Shown piece by piece: positions 1 to 4,810 of a DNA stretch of 5,325 nt (within the stretch, counting starts at the first letter, position 1; each line of letters opens with the position of its first letter). Origin of the DNA: an uncultured Ruminococcus sp. Its GTDB lineage: Bacteria > Bacillota > Clostridia > Oscillospirales > Acutalibacteraceae. The notes below the pieces were generated by a model. It made no database searches, was not told where the DNA came from, and saw nothing but the letters and a program-made list of their open reading frames with translations. A program made the position numbers and the translations under genes. The stretch is from NCBI GenBank assembly GCA_902803125.1, contig CADCOZ010000161.1, positions 1 through 5,325 of the forward strand, given 5' to 3'.

Positions 1-320
1 CGAAGCTGGCTGTGGAATGCATAAGGATCCGCTTTATCCACCACGTTGCCGCCCTGCTGGTACACACGGAACTTATACAGCTGCCCCACTCTGGCTTCCG
101 GCACATACAGTTCAAAAACTGTGCCGTTGATTTTGTTCATGCGGTGGTTCCAGCCGTTCCAGTCGTTAAAGTCGCCGATGACTTCCATCTGCCAGGCACG
201 AGGGGCATATACTCTGAACACAATACCGGCATCGTCATCTGAAGCAGGATGTGCTCCAAAGTACTGATAGGCGTTCATTGAATCGCCGCGGTAAAATTCG
301 TCCATAGAAAATTCTGCCAT
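1..320 (-). CDS. glgB: 1,4-alpha-glucan (glycogen) branching enzyme, N-terminal 106 residues, cut by window edge
   Basis: The enzyme cuts alpha-1,4-glucan chains and rejoins them as alpha-1,6 branches during cytoplasmic glycogen synthesis. Only the start of the gene is present; the protein runs off the left edge. Visible are the N-terminal segment with YQYFGAH (residues 18-24), the beta-sandwich CBM48 module with VFRVYAPRA (34-42), GDFNDW (49-54), GQLYKFRV (79-86) and DPYAF (98-102), all in the order seen in GlgB proteins. The extra N1 domain found in the Escherichia coli enzyme is absent, so this is the short form. The catalytic GH13 barrel lies outside the window. The ATG at 320 is chosen because AGAGGAG (329-335 on the plus strand as CTCCTCT) sits 8 nt upstream. 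The gene has its own promoter and follows the SCP2-like gene on the same strand after 186 bp. Another CBM48 GH13 enzyme is possible but fits less well. Confidence 0.94.
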   Translation of the reverse strand, partial: MAEFSMDEFYRGDSMNAYQYFGAHPASDDDAGIVFRVYAPRAWQMEVIGDFNDWNGWNHRMNKINGTVFELYVPEARVGQLYKFRVYQQGGNVVDKADPYAFHSQL

Positions 321-352
321 ATCAACATCTCCTCTGTTATACTTCTATCATT

Positions 353-381
353 ATTGTAAGATATTATAAGATGTGTGTCAT
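353..381 (-). promoter_or_regulatory. Sigma-A-type promoter for glgB
   Basis: On the minus strand ATGACA (376-381) is followed after exactly 17 bp by TACAAT (353-358), each matching five of six consensus bases. The predicted start of transcription near 346 leaves a leader of about 26 nt that carries the AGAGGAG ribosome binding site. A second -10-like TATAAT lies at 363-368 but has no well-spaced -35 element. The promoter means glgB can be expressed independently of the gene upstream. Confidence 0.6.
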
Positions 382-404
382 TAGACAACTGACAGCATTT
401 GTCA
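376..404. promoter_or_regulatory. Cluster of TGTCA half-sites over the glgB -35 region, possible operator
   Basis: Reading the plus strand, TGTCA (376-380), TGACA (390-394) and TGTCA (400-404) form two overlapping dyads that share the middle element, with gaps of 9 and 5 bp; a further GACA lies at 384-387. The first TGTCA overlaps the glgB -35 hexamer. This is the position where a repressor or an activator could act. No regulator family is identified from the motif, and a chance cluster is possible because the sites are only 5 bp long. Confidence 0.3.
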
Positions 405-506
405 TAATAACTGTTCCCGCACACCAACGGATGCTCCTGCCTTAAACAAAGCGGTGCAGAAACCGTCCGCTGTGTCAGCGTTTCCCTCATGCAGAGCCTG
501 CCGCAT

Positions 507-830
507 TTATTTCTTGATTTTTTTGTAAATCGACATAGCCAGGAAGATATTGCCTTTGGCTTTGATCTTCCCTGCGGTAAAGGCCTTGAAGGGTTCCAGT
601 TTTTTCTGTACCAACAGTTCAAAGGTTTCGTCCGACATGGTTATGAACAGACTGGCCTTGTCATGCTTGACCGGCTCAATGGTTTTTTTGCCGCCGATAT
701 AGGACATATAAACATAGCCGGCGTTCTTGCCGGTGATGTTGAGTACTGCCGAGAAATCTTTATCGACCTTGCTCAAATCCATGTATTCAAATTTTGTTTT
801 AATGAACTGATAGCTTTCTTCAAATGTCAT
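507..830 (-). CDS. SCP2 sterol-binding domain protein (small, stand-alone)
   Basis: A 107-residue cytoplasmic protein that appears to be a single SCP2 (sterol carrier protein 2) domain, a fold with a hydrophobic tunnel that binds lipids or acyl chains; the ligand in bacteria of this type is generally unknown. Supporting features are the alternating beta-strand pattern in the middle (ITGKNAGYVYMSYIGGKK region) and the C-terminal FKAFTAGKIKAKGNIFLAMS segment, where SCP2 domains carry a conserved glycine-rich turn before the last helix. There is no signal peptide or membrane segment. I choose the second ATG (830) instead of the ATG at 845: GAGGG (839-843) is 8 nt upstream of the second, whereas the first has no Shine-Dalgarno sequence. 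The lysine-rich tail (YKKIKK) ends the protein. Its placement before glgB suggests no specific functional link. Family call is fairly sure, function is not. Confidence 0.82.
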   Translation of the reverse strand: MTFEESYQFIKTKFEYMDLSKVDKDFSAVLNITGKNAGYVYMSYIGGKKTIEPVKHDKASLFITMSDETFELLVQKKLEPFKAFTAGKIKAKGNIFLAMSIYKKIKK

Positions 831-859
831 TTTTTCATCCCTCATTCTTTTTTGTCATA

Positions 860-886
860 GGGACAGGGGCCTGTTCCTTTCTGTCC
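860..886. repeat. Compact GGGACAGG palindrome in the leader of the SCP2-like gene
   Basis: GGGACAGG (860-867) faces CCTGTTCC (870-877) across 2 bp, and a second copy of the partner sequence, CTGTCC, follows at 881-886. GGACAG can therefore pair with either of two partners. In RNA from the minus strand this lies about 15 nt upstream of the GAGGG ribosome binding site. It is GC-rich inside AT-rich DNA. It could be a small dispersed palindrome or an mRNA structure; no T-tract follows, so it is not a terminator. Confidence 0.4.
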
Positions 887-923
887 ACCCTGCCCGAATT
901 AAAATGATTTTGCAATCTTGTGT

Positions 924-932
924 ATTATAGCA
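924..932 (-). promoter_or_regulatory. Extended -10 promoter for the SCP2-like gene
   Basis: On the minus strand TGCTATAAT (TGn extension plus perfect TATAAT) occurs at 924-932. No good -35 hexamer is found at 16-18 bp, which is tolerated in extended -10 promoters. Transcription would start near 917, giving a leader of about 87 nt that contains the GGGACAGG palindrome described separately. The DNA above it is AT-rich. Confidence 0.55.
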
Positions 933-1074
933 CAGTTTTCCAAATGTAATTTTCTTCTAAAGAATTATTTCGAATTATTTTTTAGCAAATTGCACAGAAT
1001 ATTCACGGAATGAGGAATAATAATGCACGATATTGTAAGAAATATTTTTTTTGAAAAAAAGTCAGAAAAAAGTG

Positions 1075-1103
1075 TTGACAAAAGGAAAATCCTTTGCTAT
1101 AAT
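1075..1103 (+). promoter_or_regulatory. Perfect-consensus promoter of the tRNA operon
   Basis: TTGACA (1075-1080), a 17-bp spacer and TATAAT (1098-1103) with a TGC extension just before the -10 make this an essentially ideal sigma-A promoter. A-rich tracts at about 1049-1072 could act as an UP element. Transcription would start near 1110, about 28 nt before tRNA-Leu. The spacer itself contains a perfect dyad, AAAGGA-AAA-TCCTTT (1081-1095). Strong promoters of this kind are expected for stable RNA genes. Confidence 0.88.
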
Positions 1104-1137
1104 AATCAAGCAATCGGAAATACGGTGCCTGCGATAT

Positions 1138-1224
1138 GCGGGTATGGCGGAATTGGCAGACGCGCTAGCTTCAGGTGCTAGTGAGGGCAACCTCGTGCAG
1201 GTTCAAGTCCTGTTACCCGCACCA
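1138..1224 (+). tRNA. tRNA-Leu, anticodon CAG (CCA encoded)
   Basis: Class II tRNA of 87 nt. The acceptor stem GCGGGTA (1138-1144) pairs with TACCCGC (1214-1220), followed by discriminator A and an encoded CCA (1222-1224). The anticodon stem CTAGC/GCTAG (1165-1169, 1177-1181) encloses the loop TTCAGGT with anticodon CAG (1172-1174), which reads CUG leucine codons. A long variable arm GAGG-GCAA-CCTC (1183-1194) is the hallmark of leucine tRNAs. The T arm has the usual TTCAAGT loop. It is the first gene of a two-tRNA operon. Confidence 0.97.
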
Positions 1225-1245
1225 CCTTTCCGGTTGTATTTTTAT

Positions 1246-1318
1246 GGGAGCATAGCTCAGCTGGGAGAGCATCTGCCTTACAAGCAGAGGGTCATAGGTT
1301 CGAGCCCTATTGTTCCCA
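1246..1318 (+). tRNA. tRNA-Val, anticodon TAC (CCA not encoded)
   Basis: A class I tRNA of 73 nt to the discriminator base. The acceptor stem GGGAGCA (1246-1252) pairs with TGTTCCC (1311-1317) with one G-U wobble. The D arm has GCTC/GAGC, the anticodon stem TCTGC/GCAGA (1272-1276, 1284-1288) encloses CTTACAA with anticodon TAC (1279-1281), and the T loop is TTCGAGC. The anticodon loop and stems match the typical Bacillota valine tRNA. The bases after the discriminator A are GAA, so CCA must be added by a nucleotidyltransferase, unlike the upstream tRNA-Leu, 21 nt away. Confidence 0.97.
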
Positions 1319-1320
1319 GA

Positions 1321-1349
1321 AACGCCCCGTCACATGGTGTCGGGGCGTT
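1321..1349 (+). terminator. Terminator of the tRNA operon
   Basis: AACGCCCCG (1321-1329) and CGGGGCGTT (1341-1349) form a perfect 9-bp GC-rich stem, and CAC/GTG can pair within the loop. It begins 2 nt after the tRNA-Val discriminator base. The tail (CTATTGTATAT) is only moderately T-rich, so termination may be incomplete and some readthrough toward the small ORF at 1399 is possible. Confidence 0.75.
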
Positions 1350-1398
1350 CTATTGTATATATACACATCTGATTCACGTTGAAACGGGAGGATTCTTT

Positions 1399-1458
1399 AT
1401 GGCTATCAATTTTAACTTAACGAGCAAGGATTCCCCCGCTTCTAAATCGGCGGAATGA
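1399..1458 (+). CDS. Small ORF of 19 codons with strong ribosome binding site; possible gene remnant
   Basis: The reading frame starts MAINFNLTSK and ends after 19 residues at TGA. Its ribosome binding site, GGGAGG (1386-1391), is ideally placed 7 nt before ATG, which is better than that of several real genes here and is the only reason to list it. The peptide is polar (Ser, Lys, Asn), with no membrane segment or signal. Directly after the TGA a new in-frame ATG opens 17 more codons before TAA (1459-1512), which hints at decay of a once longer gene or at chance. No promoter is evident, so expression would depend on readthrough of the tRNA terminator. I do not recognise it. It could be a truly expressed small protein, the 5-prime stub of a deleted gene, or noise. 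Confidence 0.3.
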   Translation: MAINFNLTSKDSPASKSAE

Positions 1459-1505
1459 ATGGCTCCCTATACGTTTGTCATTAACAAACAAAACATAATA
1501 ATGCT

Positions 1506-1552
1506 AAAATAAAAGAGGCAGCAGTGGTGGAGTGCAGCGGTATCCACTGCTG
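1506..1552 (-). terminator. Minus-strand terminator-like hairpin without an assigned gene
   Basis: CAGCAGTGG (1519-1527) and CCACTGCTG (1544-1552) form a perfect 9-bp stem with a 16-nt loop. Read on the minus strand the stem is followed by CCTCTTTTATTTT (1506-1518), a T-rich tail; read on the plus strand it is followed by ACAAAAGGG, which is not. It therefore looks like an intrinsic terminator for leftward transcription. The nearest leftward gene upstream is nrdG, whose own hairpin lies about 190 bp before it, so this may be a back-up terminator or mark a small transcript from 1553-1738. Confidence 0.5.
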
Positions 1553-1738
1553 ACAAAAGGGCAATTCACGCCTGAGAACAGAAGATGGATCATCTATTAA
1601 GTTAGATGTAAAAATCGTAACTCCACTTAACTGCCGTACGCGGATTGAAATAAGGGAAATGTTGACATCGGTTACATTGGCCGTATGCTGTCTGCCTATG
1701 TTTTATAACGGGCAGTGTCTGATTTTCTTCTGTATTAT
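1553..1738. other. Intergenic stretch without a recognised gene
   Basis: This stretch lies between the two minus-oriented hairpins. No reading frame here has both a good start signal and protein-like composition. On the plus strand TTGACA (1662-1667) followed after 16 bp by TATGCT (1684-1689) is promoter-like, but nothing recognisable follows except the nrdG terminator hairpin and antisense nrdG. I see no RNA gene or insertion sequence. Confidence 0.4.
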
Positions 1739-1771
1739 AGCCGCCGGTATCCACATCGGATACCGGCGGCT
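1739..1771 (-). terminator. Perfect 14-bp hairpin at the 3-prime end of the nrdDG operon
   Basis: AGCCGCCGGTATCC (1739-1752) and GGATACCGGCGGCT (1758-1771) are perfectly complementary with a 5-nt loop. The hairpin starts 8 nt after the nrdG stop codon. Its leftward flank (ATAATACAGAAG) is not U-rich, so on the minus strand it may act as a 3-prime-end stabilising hairpin as much as a terminator. On the rightward flank a T-run occurs only about 15 nt later. Confidence 0.65.
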
Positions 1772-1779
1772 GTTGGCTG

Positions 1780-2319
1780 TTATCTACTCTTTTTTTGCAT
1801 CAGCGGAGAAAGTACGACTCTCCCCTGTTCTCTGGTTTGTTTCATATCGATAATACGCTGATTTTCTGACCCGCGAAAAGTCAGTGTGATATTTTTCAGT
1901 TCCTCCACAAAACGCCCGTCTACCAGCACATCAATGTTATCCAATATTTCATCGGTACATTCAATAAAGCGGCACCCGCCCGCAGAAAGGTCGGTTTCAT
2001 AGGTGAATCCGGTATAGACCCAGATGTTTCTGTCCGGCTGTTCACGGCGGATACGGCGAATGAGCTTGACCAGTTCCCGCTGATTGGCGATTTCGAACGG
2101 TTCACCGCCAAGAATCGTCAGGCCGTCATAGTAGCTTTTGGCCAGTTCCTCCATCAGCATCTGCTCTATTTCCGGTGTATACGGGCGGCCATAGGTAAAG
2201 TCCCACGTTTCCGGCTGGAAACAGCCTTTACAATGGTTCGTACAGCCCGACACAAACAGGCTGACACGAATACCCGTACCGTTGGCACTGTCTGCCGTAA
2301 TAATTTGTCCTACATACAT
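1780..2319 (-). CDS. nrdG: Anaerobic ribonucleoside-triphosphate reductase activating protein (radical SAM)
   Basis: NrdG uses a 4Fe-4S cluster and S-adenosylmethionine to generate the glycyl radical on NrdD, switching on dNTP synthesis in the absence of oxygen. The 179-residue protein has the radical-SAM cluster motif Cys26-X3-Cys30-X2-Cys33 (CTNHCKGC) preceded by the VSLFVSGC strand, followed by CFQPETWDF (33-41) typical of NrdG, and a GGEP motif (71-74) that contacts the methionyl amino group of SAM. The C-terminal part carries VLVDGRF and LTFRGSENQRIID, also typical of the family. Length is slightly above the common 155-175 because of a short basic tail (MQKKSR). The ATG at 2319 is supported by AGAGGTG (2327-2333) 7 nt upstream. 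It is the second gene of the nrdDG operon, 79 bp after nrdD, and is expected to form a complex with it. No key residue is missing. Confidence 0.97.
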   Translation of the reverse strand: MYVGQIITADSANGTGIRVSLFVSGCTNHCKGCFQPETWDFTYGRPYTPEIEQMLMEELAKSYYDGLTILGGEPFEIANQRELVKLIRRIRREQPDRNIWVYTGFTYETDLSAGGCRFIECTDEILDNIDVLVDGRFVEELKNITLTFRGSENQRIIDMKQTREQGRVVLSPLMQKKSR

Positions 2320-2343
2320 CTGTGTTCACCTCTTGAAGGCCTA

Positions 2344-2384
2344 TCCTGTGTCTTATCGGTCGACCGGCCGGATAAGACACAGGA
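2344..2384 (-). repeat. Perfect 14-bp inverted repeat between nrdD and nrdG
   Basis: TCCTGTGTCTTATC (2344-2357) and GATAAGACACAGGA (2371-2384) pair perfectly around a 13-nt GC-rich loop that contains the palindrome GGTCGACC. In the operon mRNA the hairpin lies between the nrdD stop codon and the nrdG ribosome binding site and is not followed by a U-tract, so it is not a leftward terminator. The T-rich flank (CTTTTGTTTTCGCTTT) lies on the plus-strand side, where no gene ends. An intercistronic hairpin could stabilise the nrdD part after cleavage or lower nrdG output relative to nrdD. Confidence 0.7.
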
Positions 2385-2398
2385 CTTTTGTTTTCGCT

Positions 2399-4609
2399 TT
2401 ATTCGTTGGCGGCCGGTTCACTGAAGGCATGGGTGGACAAATGCAGGACTCTTTCCTTGATTTCCTGCGTTCTGCCTTGGTTCCAGAACTGCGAACCGAT
2501 ATAGCCGCAGGTGCGTCGGGCGACGTTCATCTTATTCTGGTCACGGTTGTGACAGTGCGGGCATTCCCAAATCAGCTTGCCGTCATCATCGGTGATGATC
2601 TGAATTTCGCCGTCATAGCCGCACACCTGACAATAGTCGCTCTTGGTGTTCAGCTCGGCATACATGATGTTGTCATAGATGAACTGCATAACCTTGAGAA
2701 CAGCCTCTAAATTGTCCTGCATATCCGGCACTTCCACATAGCTGATAGCACCGCCCGGCGATAAGGTTTGGAACTCGGATTCTAATTTCAGCTTATCAAA
2801 GGCATTGATTTCTTCGGTGACATGAACATGATAGCTGTTGGTGATATAATTCTTATCGGTAACACCTTTGATGATGCCGAAACGCTTTTGCAGACACTGC
2901 GCAAATTTATAGGTGGTGCTTTCCAGCGGGGTGCCATACAGACTGTAGTCAATACATTCGGCCTTTTTCCACTTGGCACAGTATTCGTTCAGCTTTCTCA
3001 TGATTTGCAGACCCAGCTCTTTGCCCTCCGGCTCGGTCAGCTTCTTGCCAATCAGACTGTAAACACATTCCCACAGTCCTGCATAACCAAGGGATAAGGT
3101 TGAATAACCGCCATACAGCAGCGGATCAATCGGTGTGCCTTTGGGCAGGCGGGCAATCGCACCGTACTGCCACAAAATCGGTGCCGCATCGGAAAGTGTA
3201 CCTTTCAGCCGTTCATGACGCTGCCGCAAAGCACGGTGGCACAGTTCCATTCTTTCGTCAAAGATTTCCCAGAATTTATTCAAATCTTTATGAGCCGATA
3301 AGCCGATATCTACCAGATTCACGGTCACCACGCCCTGATTGAAGCGGCCGTAATACTTCGGCTGACCGTTTTCGTCAACATACGGGGTCAGGAAGCTGCG
3401 GCAGCCCATACAGGTGTAACAATGGCCGTTGCCGTTCTTGTCGATCTTATTGCGAAGCATGACTTTTTCCGAGATATAATCGGGAACCATTCTCTTGGCA
3501 GTACATTTGGCCGCTAACTCCGTCAGATACCAATACTTGCCCTCCGGTGTAATGTTATCCTCTTCCAGTACATAAATCAGTTTCGGGAAAGCCGGTGTGA
3601 CCCAAACGCCTTTTTCGTTCTTCACGCCAACATAACGCTGGCGAAGGGTTTCTTCAATAATCATCGCCAAATCTCTTTTTTCTTGCTCGTCCTTGGCTTC
3701 GTTCAGGTACATGAATACCGTTACAAACGGTGCCTGACCGTTGGTAGTCAGCAGAGTGACCACCTGATACTGAATCGTCTGAACACCCTTTGTGATTTCT
3801 TTCTTCAAACGTTCCTCGACAATGGCATCTATTTTTTCTTCCGGAATGGTGCATTCCATTTCTGCCAGTTCTGCCAAGAACTCCCGCTTGATTTTCTCAC
3901 GGGAAATCTGCACAAACGGTGCCAAATGTGTCAGGCTGATACTCTGACCGCCGTATTGGTTGCTGGCCACCTGTGCAATAATCTGGGTGGCAATATTGCA
4001 GGCGGTGGAGAAGCTGTGCGGCTTTTCAATCATGGTTTCGCTGATGACCGTTCCGTTCTGGAGCATATCCTCCAAATTGACCAGGTCACAGTTGTGCATA
4101 TGTTGGGCAAAATAGTCGCTGTCGTGGAAATGAATGATACCGGCTTCATGGGCTTCCACAATATCCGCCGGCAGCAGAATACGCTTCGTCAGATCCTTGC
4201 TGACCTCACCCGCCATATAGTCACGCTGAACGCTGTTGACCGTCGGGTTCTTATTGGAGTTCTCCTGCTTTACCTCTTCGTTGTTGCACTCAATCAGGCT
4301 GAGGATTTTATTATCGGTCGTATTGGCCCGTCTGATCAGTGAACGGGTATAGCGGTACTTTACATAGCGTCTGGCCAATTCAAAGGCTCCCTTGGCCATA
4401 ATCTGATCCTCTACCATATCCTGTATTTCTTCAACGGAAACCGCCCGTCCCATTTTCATGCATCTGTATTCAACATATTCGGCAATATCCTGAATCTGTT
4501 CGGGGGTCAGATAAGGCCTGTCACACGCATTATTCGCTTTCGTAATGGCGTTGACAATCTTTTCGCCGTTAAAGACTTCTTCTGAAGAATTTCTTTTGAT
4601 AATCTTCAT
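2399..4609 (-). CDS. nrdD: Anaerobic (class III) ribonucleoside-triphosphate reductase, large subunit
   Basis: NrdD reduces ribonucleoside triphosphates to dNTPs by glycyl radical chemistry, normally with formate as reductant, in the cytoplasm under anoxia. The 736-residue protein is complete (E. coli enzyme about 712). Residues 2-92 form an ATP cone for allosteric activity control (KRNSSEEVFNGEKIV at the start). The 10-stranded barrel follows with HMHNCDLVNL, whose Cys174 corresponds to the thiyl-radical cysteine family position, and YTCMGCRSFL with Cys403 as the second active-site cysteine. Near the C-terminus Cys660/Cys663 (CQVC) and Cys683/Cys686 (CPHC) build the structural zinc site, followed by the radical loop RRTCGYIGSQFWNQGR with radical residue Gly702. 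The ATG at 4609 has AAAGGAG (4619-4625) 8 nt upstream. It leads the nrdDG operon under the NrdR-type promoter and a long leader with an internal terminator. No damage is seen. Confidence 0.98.
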   Translation of the reverse strand: MKIIKRNSSEEVFNGEKIVNAITKANNACDRPYLTPEQIQDIAEYVEYRCMKMGRAVSVEEIQDMVEDQIMAKGAFELARRYVKYRYTRSLIRRANTTDNKILSLIECNNEEVKQENSNKNPTVNSVQRDYMAGEVSKDLTKRILLPADIVEAHEAGIIHFHDSDYFAQHMHNCDLVNLEDMLQNGTVISETMIEKPHSFSTACNIATQIIAQVASNQYGGQSISLTHLAPFVQISREKIKREFLAELAEMECTIPEEKIDAIVEERLKKEITKGVQTIQYQVVTLLTTNGQAPFVTVFMYLNEAKDEQEKRDLAMIIEETLRQRYVGVKNEKGVWVTPAFPKLIYVLEEDNITPEGKYWYLTELAAKCTAKRMVPDYISEKVMLRNKIDKNGNGHCYTCMGCRSFLTPYVDENGQPKYYGRFNQGVVTVNLVDIGLSAHKDLNKFWEIFDERMELCHRALRQRHERLKGTLSDAAPILWQYGAIARLPKGTPIDPLLYGGYSTLSLGYAGLWECVYSLIGKKLTEPEGKELGLQIMRKLNEYCAKWKKAECIDYSLYGTPLESTTYKFAQCLQKRFGIIKGVTDKNYITNSYHVHVTEEINAFDKLKLESEFQTLSPGGAISYVEVPDMQDNLEAVLKVMQFIYDNIMYAELNTKSDYCQVCGYDGEIQIITDDDGKLIWECPHCHNRDQNKMNVARRTCGYIGSQFWNQGRTQEIKERVLHLSTHAFSEPAANE

Positions 4610-4630
4610 CTGTTCTTTCTCCTTTCAATA

Positions 4631-4675
4631 ATAAAAAAGACTTGCATTAACTGTCATTTTGAAGTATAATGCAAG
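4631..4675 (-). terminator. Intrinsic terminator inside the nrdD leader (attenuator candidate)
   Basis: On the minus strand CTTGCATTA (4667-4675) pairs perfectly with TAATGCAAG (4641-4649). The stem continues through ACT/AGT and TCA/TGA with two single-base bulges to an AAA loop. It is followed at once by TCTTTTTTATTATT (T-tract about 4631-4640). It lies downstream of the nrdD promoter and ends 5 nt before the AAAGGAG ribosome binding site. A terminator in this place would stop transcription before nrdD unless prevented, so it fits regulated attenuation. No alternative pairing that would clearly disrupt it was found by eye. Confidence 0.75.
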
Positions 4676-4684
4676 ATAGTGTGT

Positions 4685-4764
4685 GTTCCGTCAGCGGAGA
4701 CCCTGCGGTCATCTGCTGTGAACGCCTTCGGTTATCCGTTCCGTCAGGGAACCAATCCAAAGGC
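4685..4764 (-). promoter_or_regulatory. Structured nrdD leader: tandem folded domains upstream of the terminator (riboswitch-like)
   Basis: In the nrdD mRNA leader two domains follow one another. Domain A: GCCUUUGG (4757-4764) pairs with CCGAAGGC (4724-4731, one wobble), enclosing an internal loop and a small hairpin GUUCC-CUGAC-GGAAC (4738-4752). Domain B starts at the next base: GUUC/GAAC (4720-4723 with 4685-4688), CAGC/GCUG (4715-4718 with 4692-4695), GACC/GGUC (4707-4710 with 4699-4702) and a GCAG loop. Both domains end in the same ten bases, CUGACGGAAC, 53 nt apart. A linker and the terminator follow. I do not recognise a known riboswitch class: there is no B12 box, T-box motif or glycine core. 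A protein-binding leader is equally possible. The pairing is seen in sequence; regulation is inferred. Confidence 0.5.
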
Positions 4765-4772
4765 TAAGTCTT

Positions 4773-4800
4773 ATTATACCACCATATATGGTGTTGTCAA
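4773..4800 (-). promoter_or_regulatory. Promoter of the nrdDG operon
   Basis: On the minus strand TTGACA (4795-4800) and TATAAT (4773-4778) are both perfect, with a 16-bp spacer. Predicted start near 4766, which gives a leader of about 157 nt before nrdD. The spacer is filled exactly by the first NrdR-type palindrome, so a bound repressor would block RNA polymerase. Confidence 0.88.
4779..4794. promoter_or_regulatory. NrdR box 1 (promoter spacer)
   Basis: The 14-bp sequence CACCATATATGGTG (4780-4793) is a perfect palindrome. As a 16-mer it matches 13 positions of the NrdR consensus acaCwAtATaTwGtgt. NrdR is the ATP/dATP-sensing repressor of ribonucleotide reductase genes in most bacteria. 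Location between -35 and -10 fits repression. Confidence 0.85.
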
Positions 4801-4810
4801 GATTTTACAT

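Noticed and set aside
468..480. CGCTG-TGT-CAGCG hairpin between the SCP2-like gene and glgB as a terminator
   Set aside because: Only 5 bp, with no T-tract on the minus strand after it; it does not support termination.
275..622. 115-codon minus-strand frame overlapping the glgB start and the SCP2 gene end
   Set aside because: Overlaps two better-supported genes in other frames and has no family resemblance.
1051..1458. 135-codon plus-strand frame across both tRNA genes
   Set aside because: It runs straight through two clear tRNA genes and a terminator; only its last 20 codons, with their own ribosome binding site, are worth listing.
1659..1853. 64-codon hydrophobic plus-strand frame near the nrdG end
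   Set aside because: It crosses the perfect 14-bp hairpin and lies antisense to the end of nrdG; the hydrophobic look comes from the T-rich strand. The AAGGG before the ATG is too close to be a good ribosome binding site.
2282..4342. Several long plus-strand frames antisense to nrdD (for example 2282-2710, 3683-4342)
   Set aside because: They are mirror shadows of a well-conserved gene on the other strand, with no start signals of their own.
4685..4764. nrdD leader as a cobalamin riboswitch, T-box or glycine riboswitch
   Set aside because: None of the diagnostic cores can be found: no B12 box, no T-box motif or specifier loop, no glycine aptamer core. Class III reductase also does not use cobalamin.
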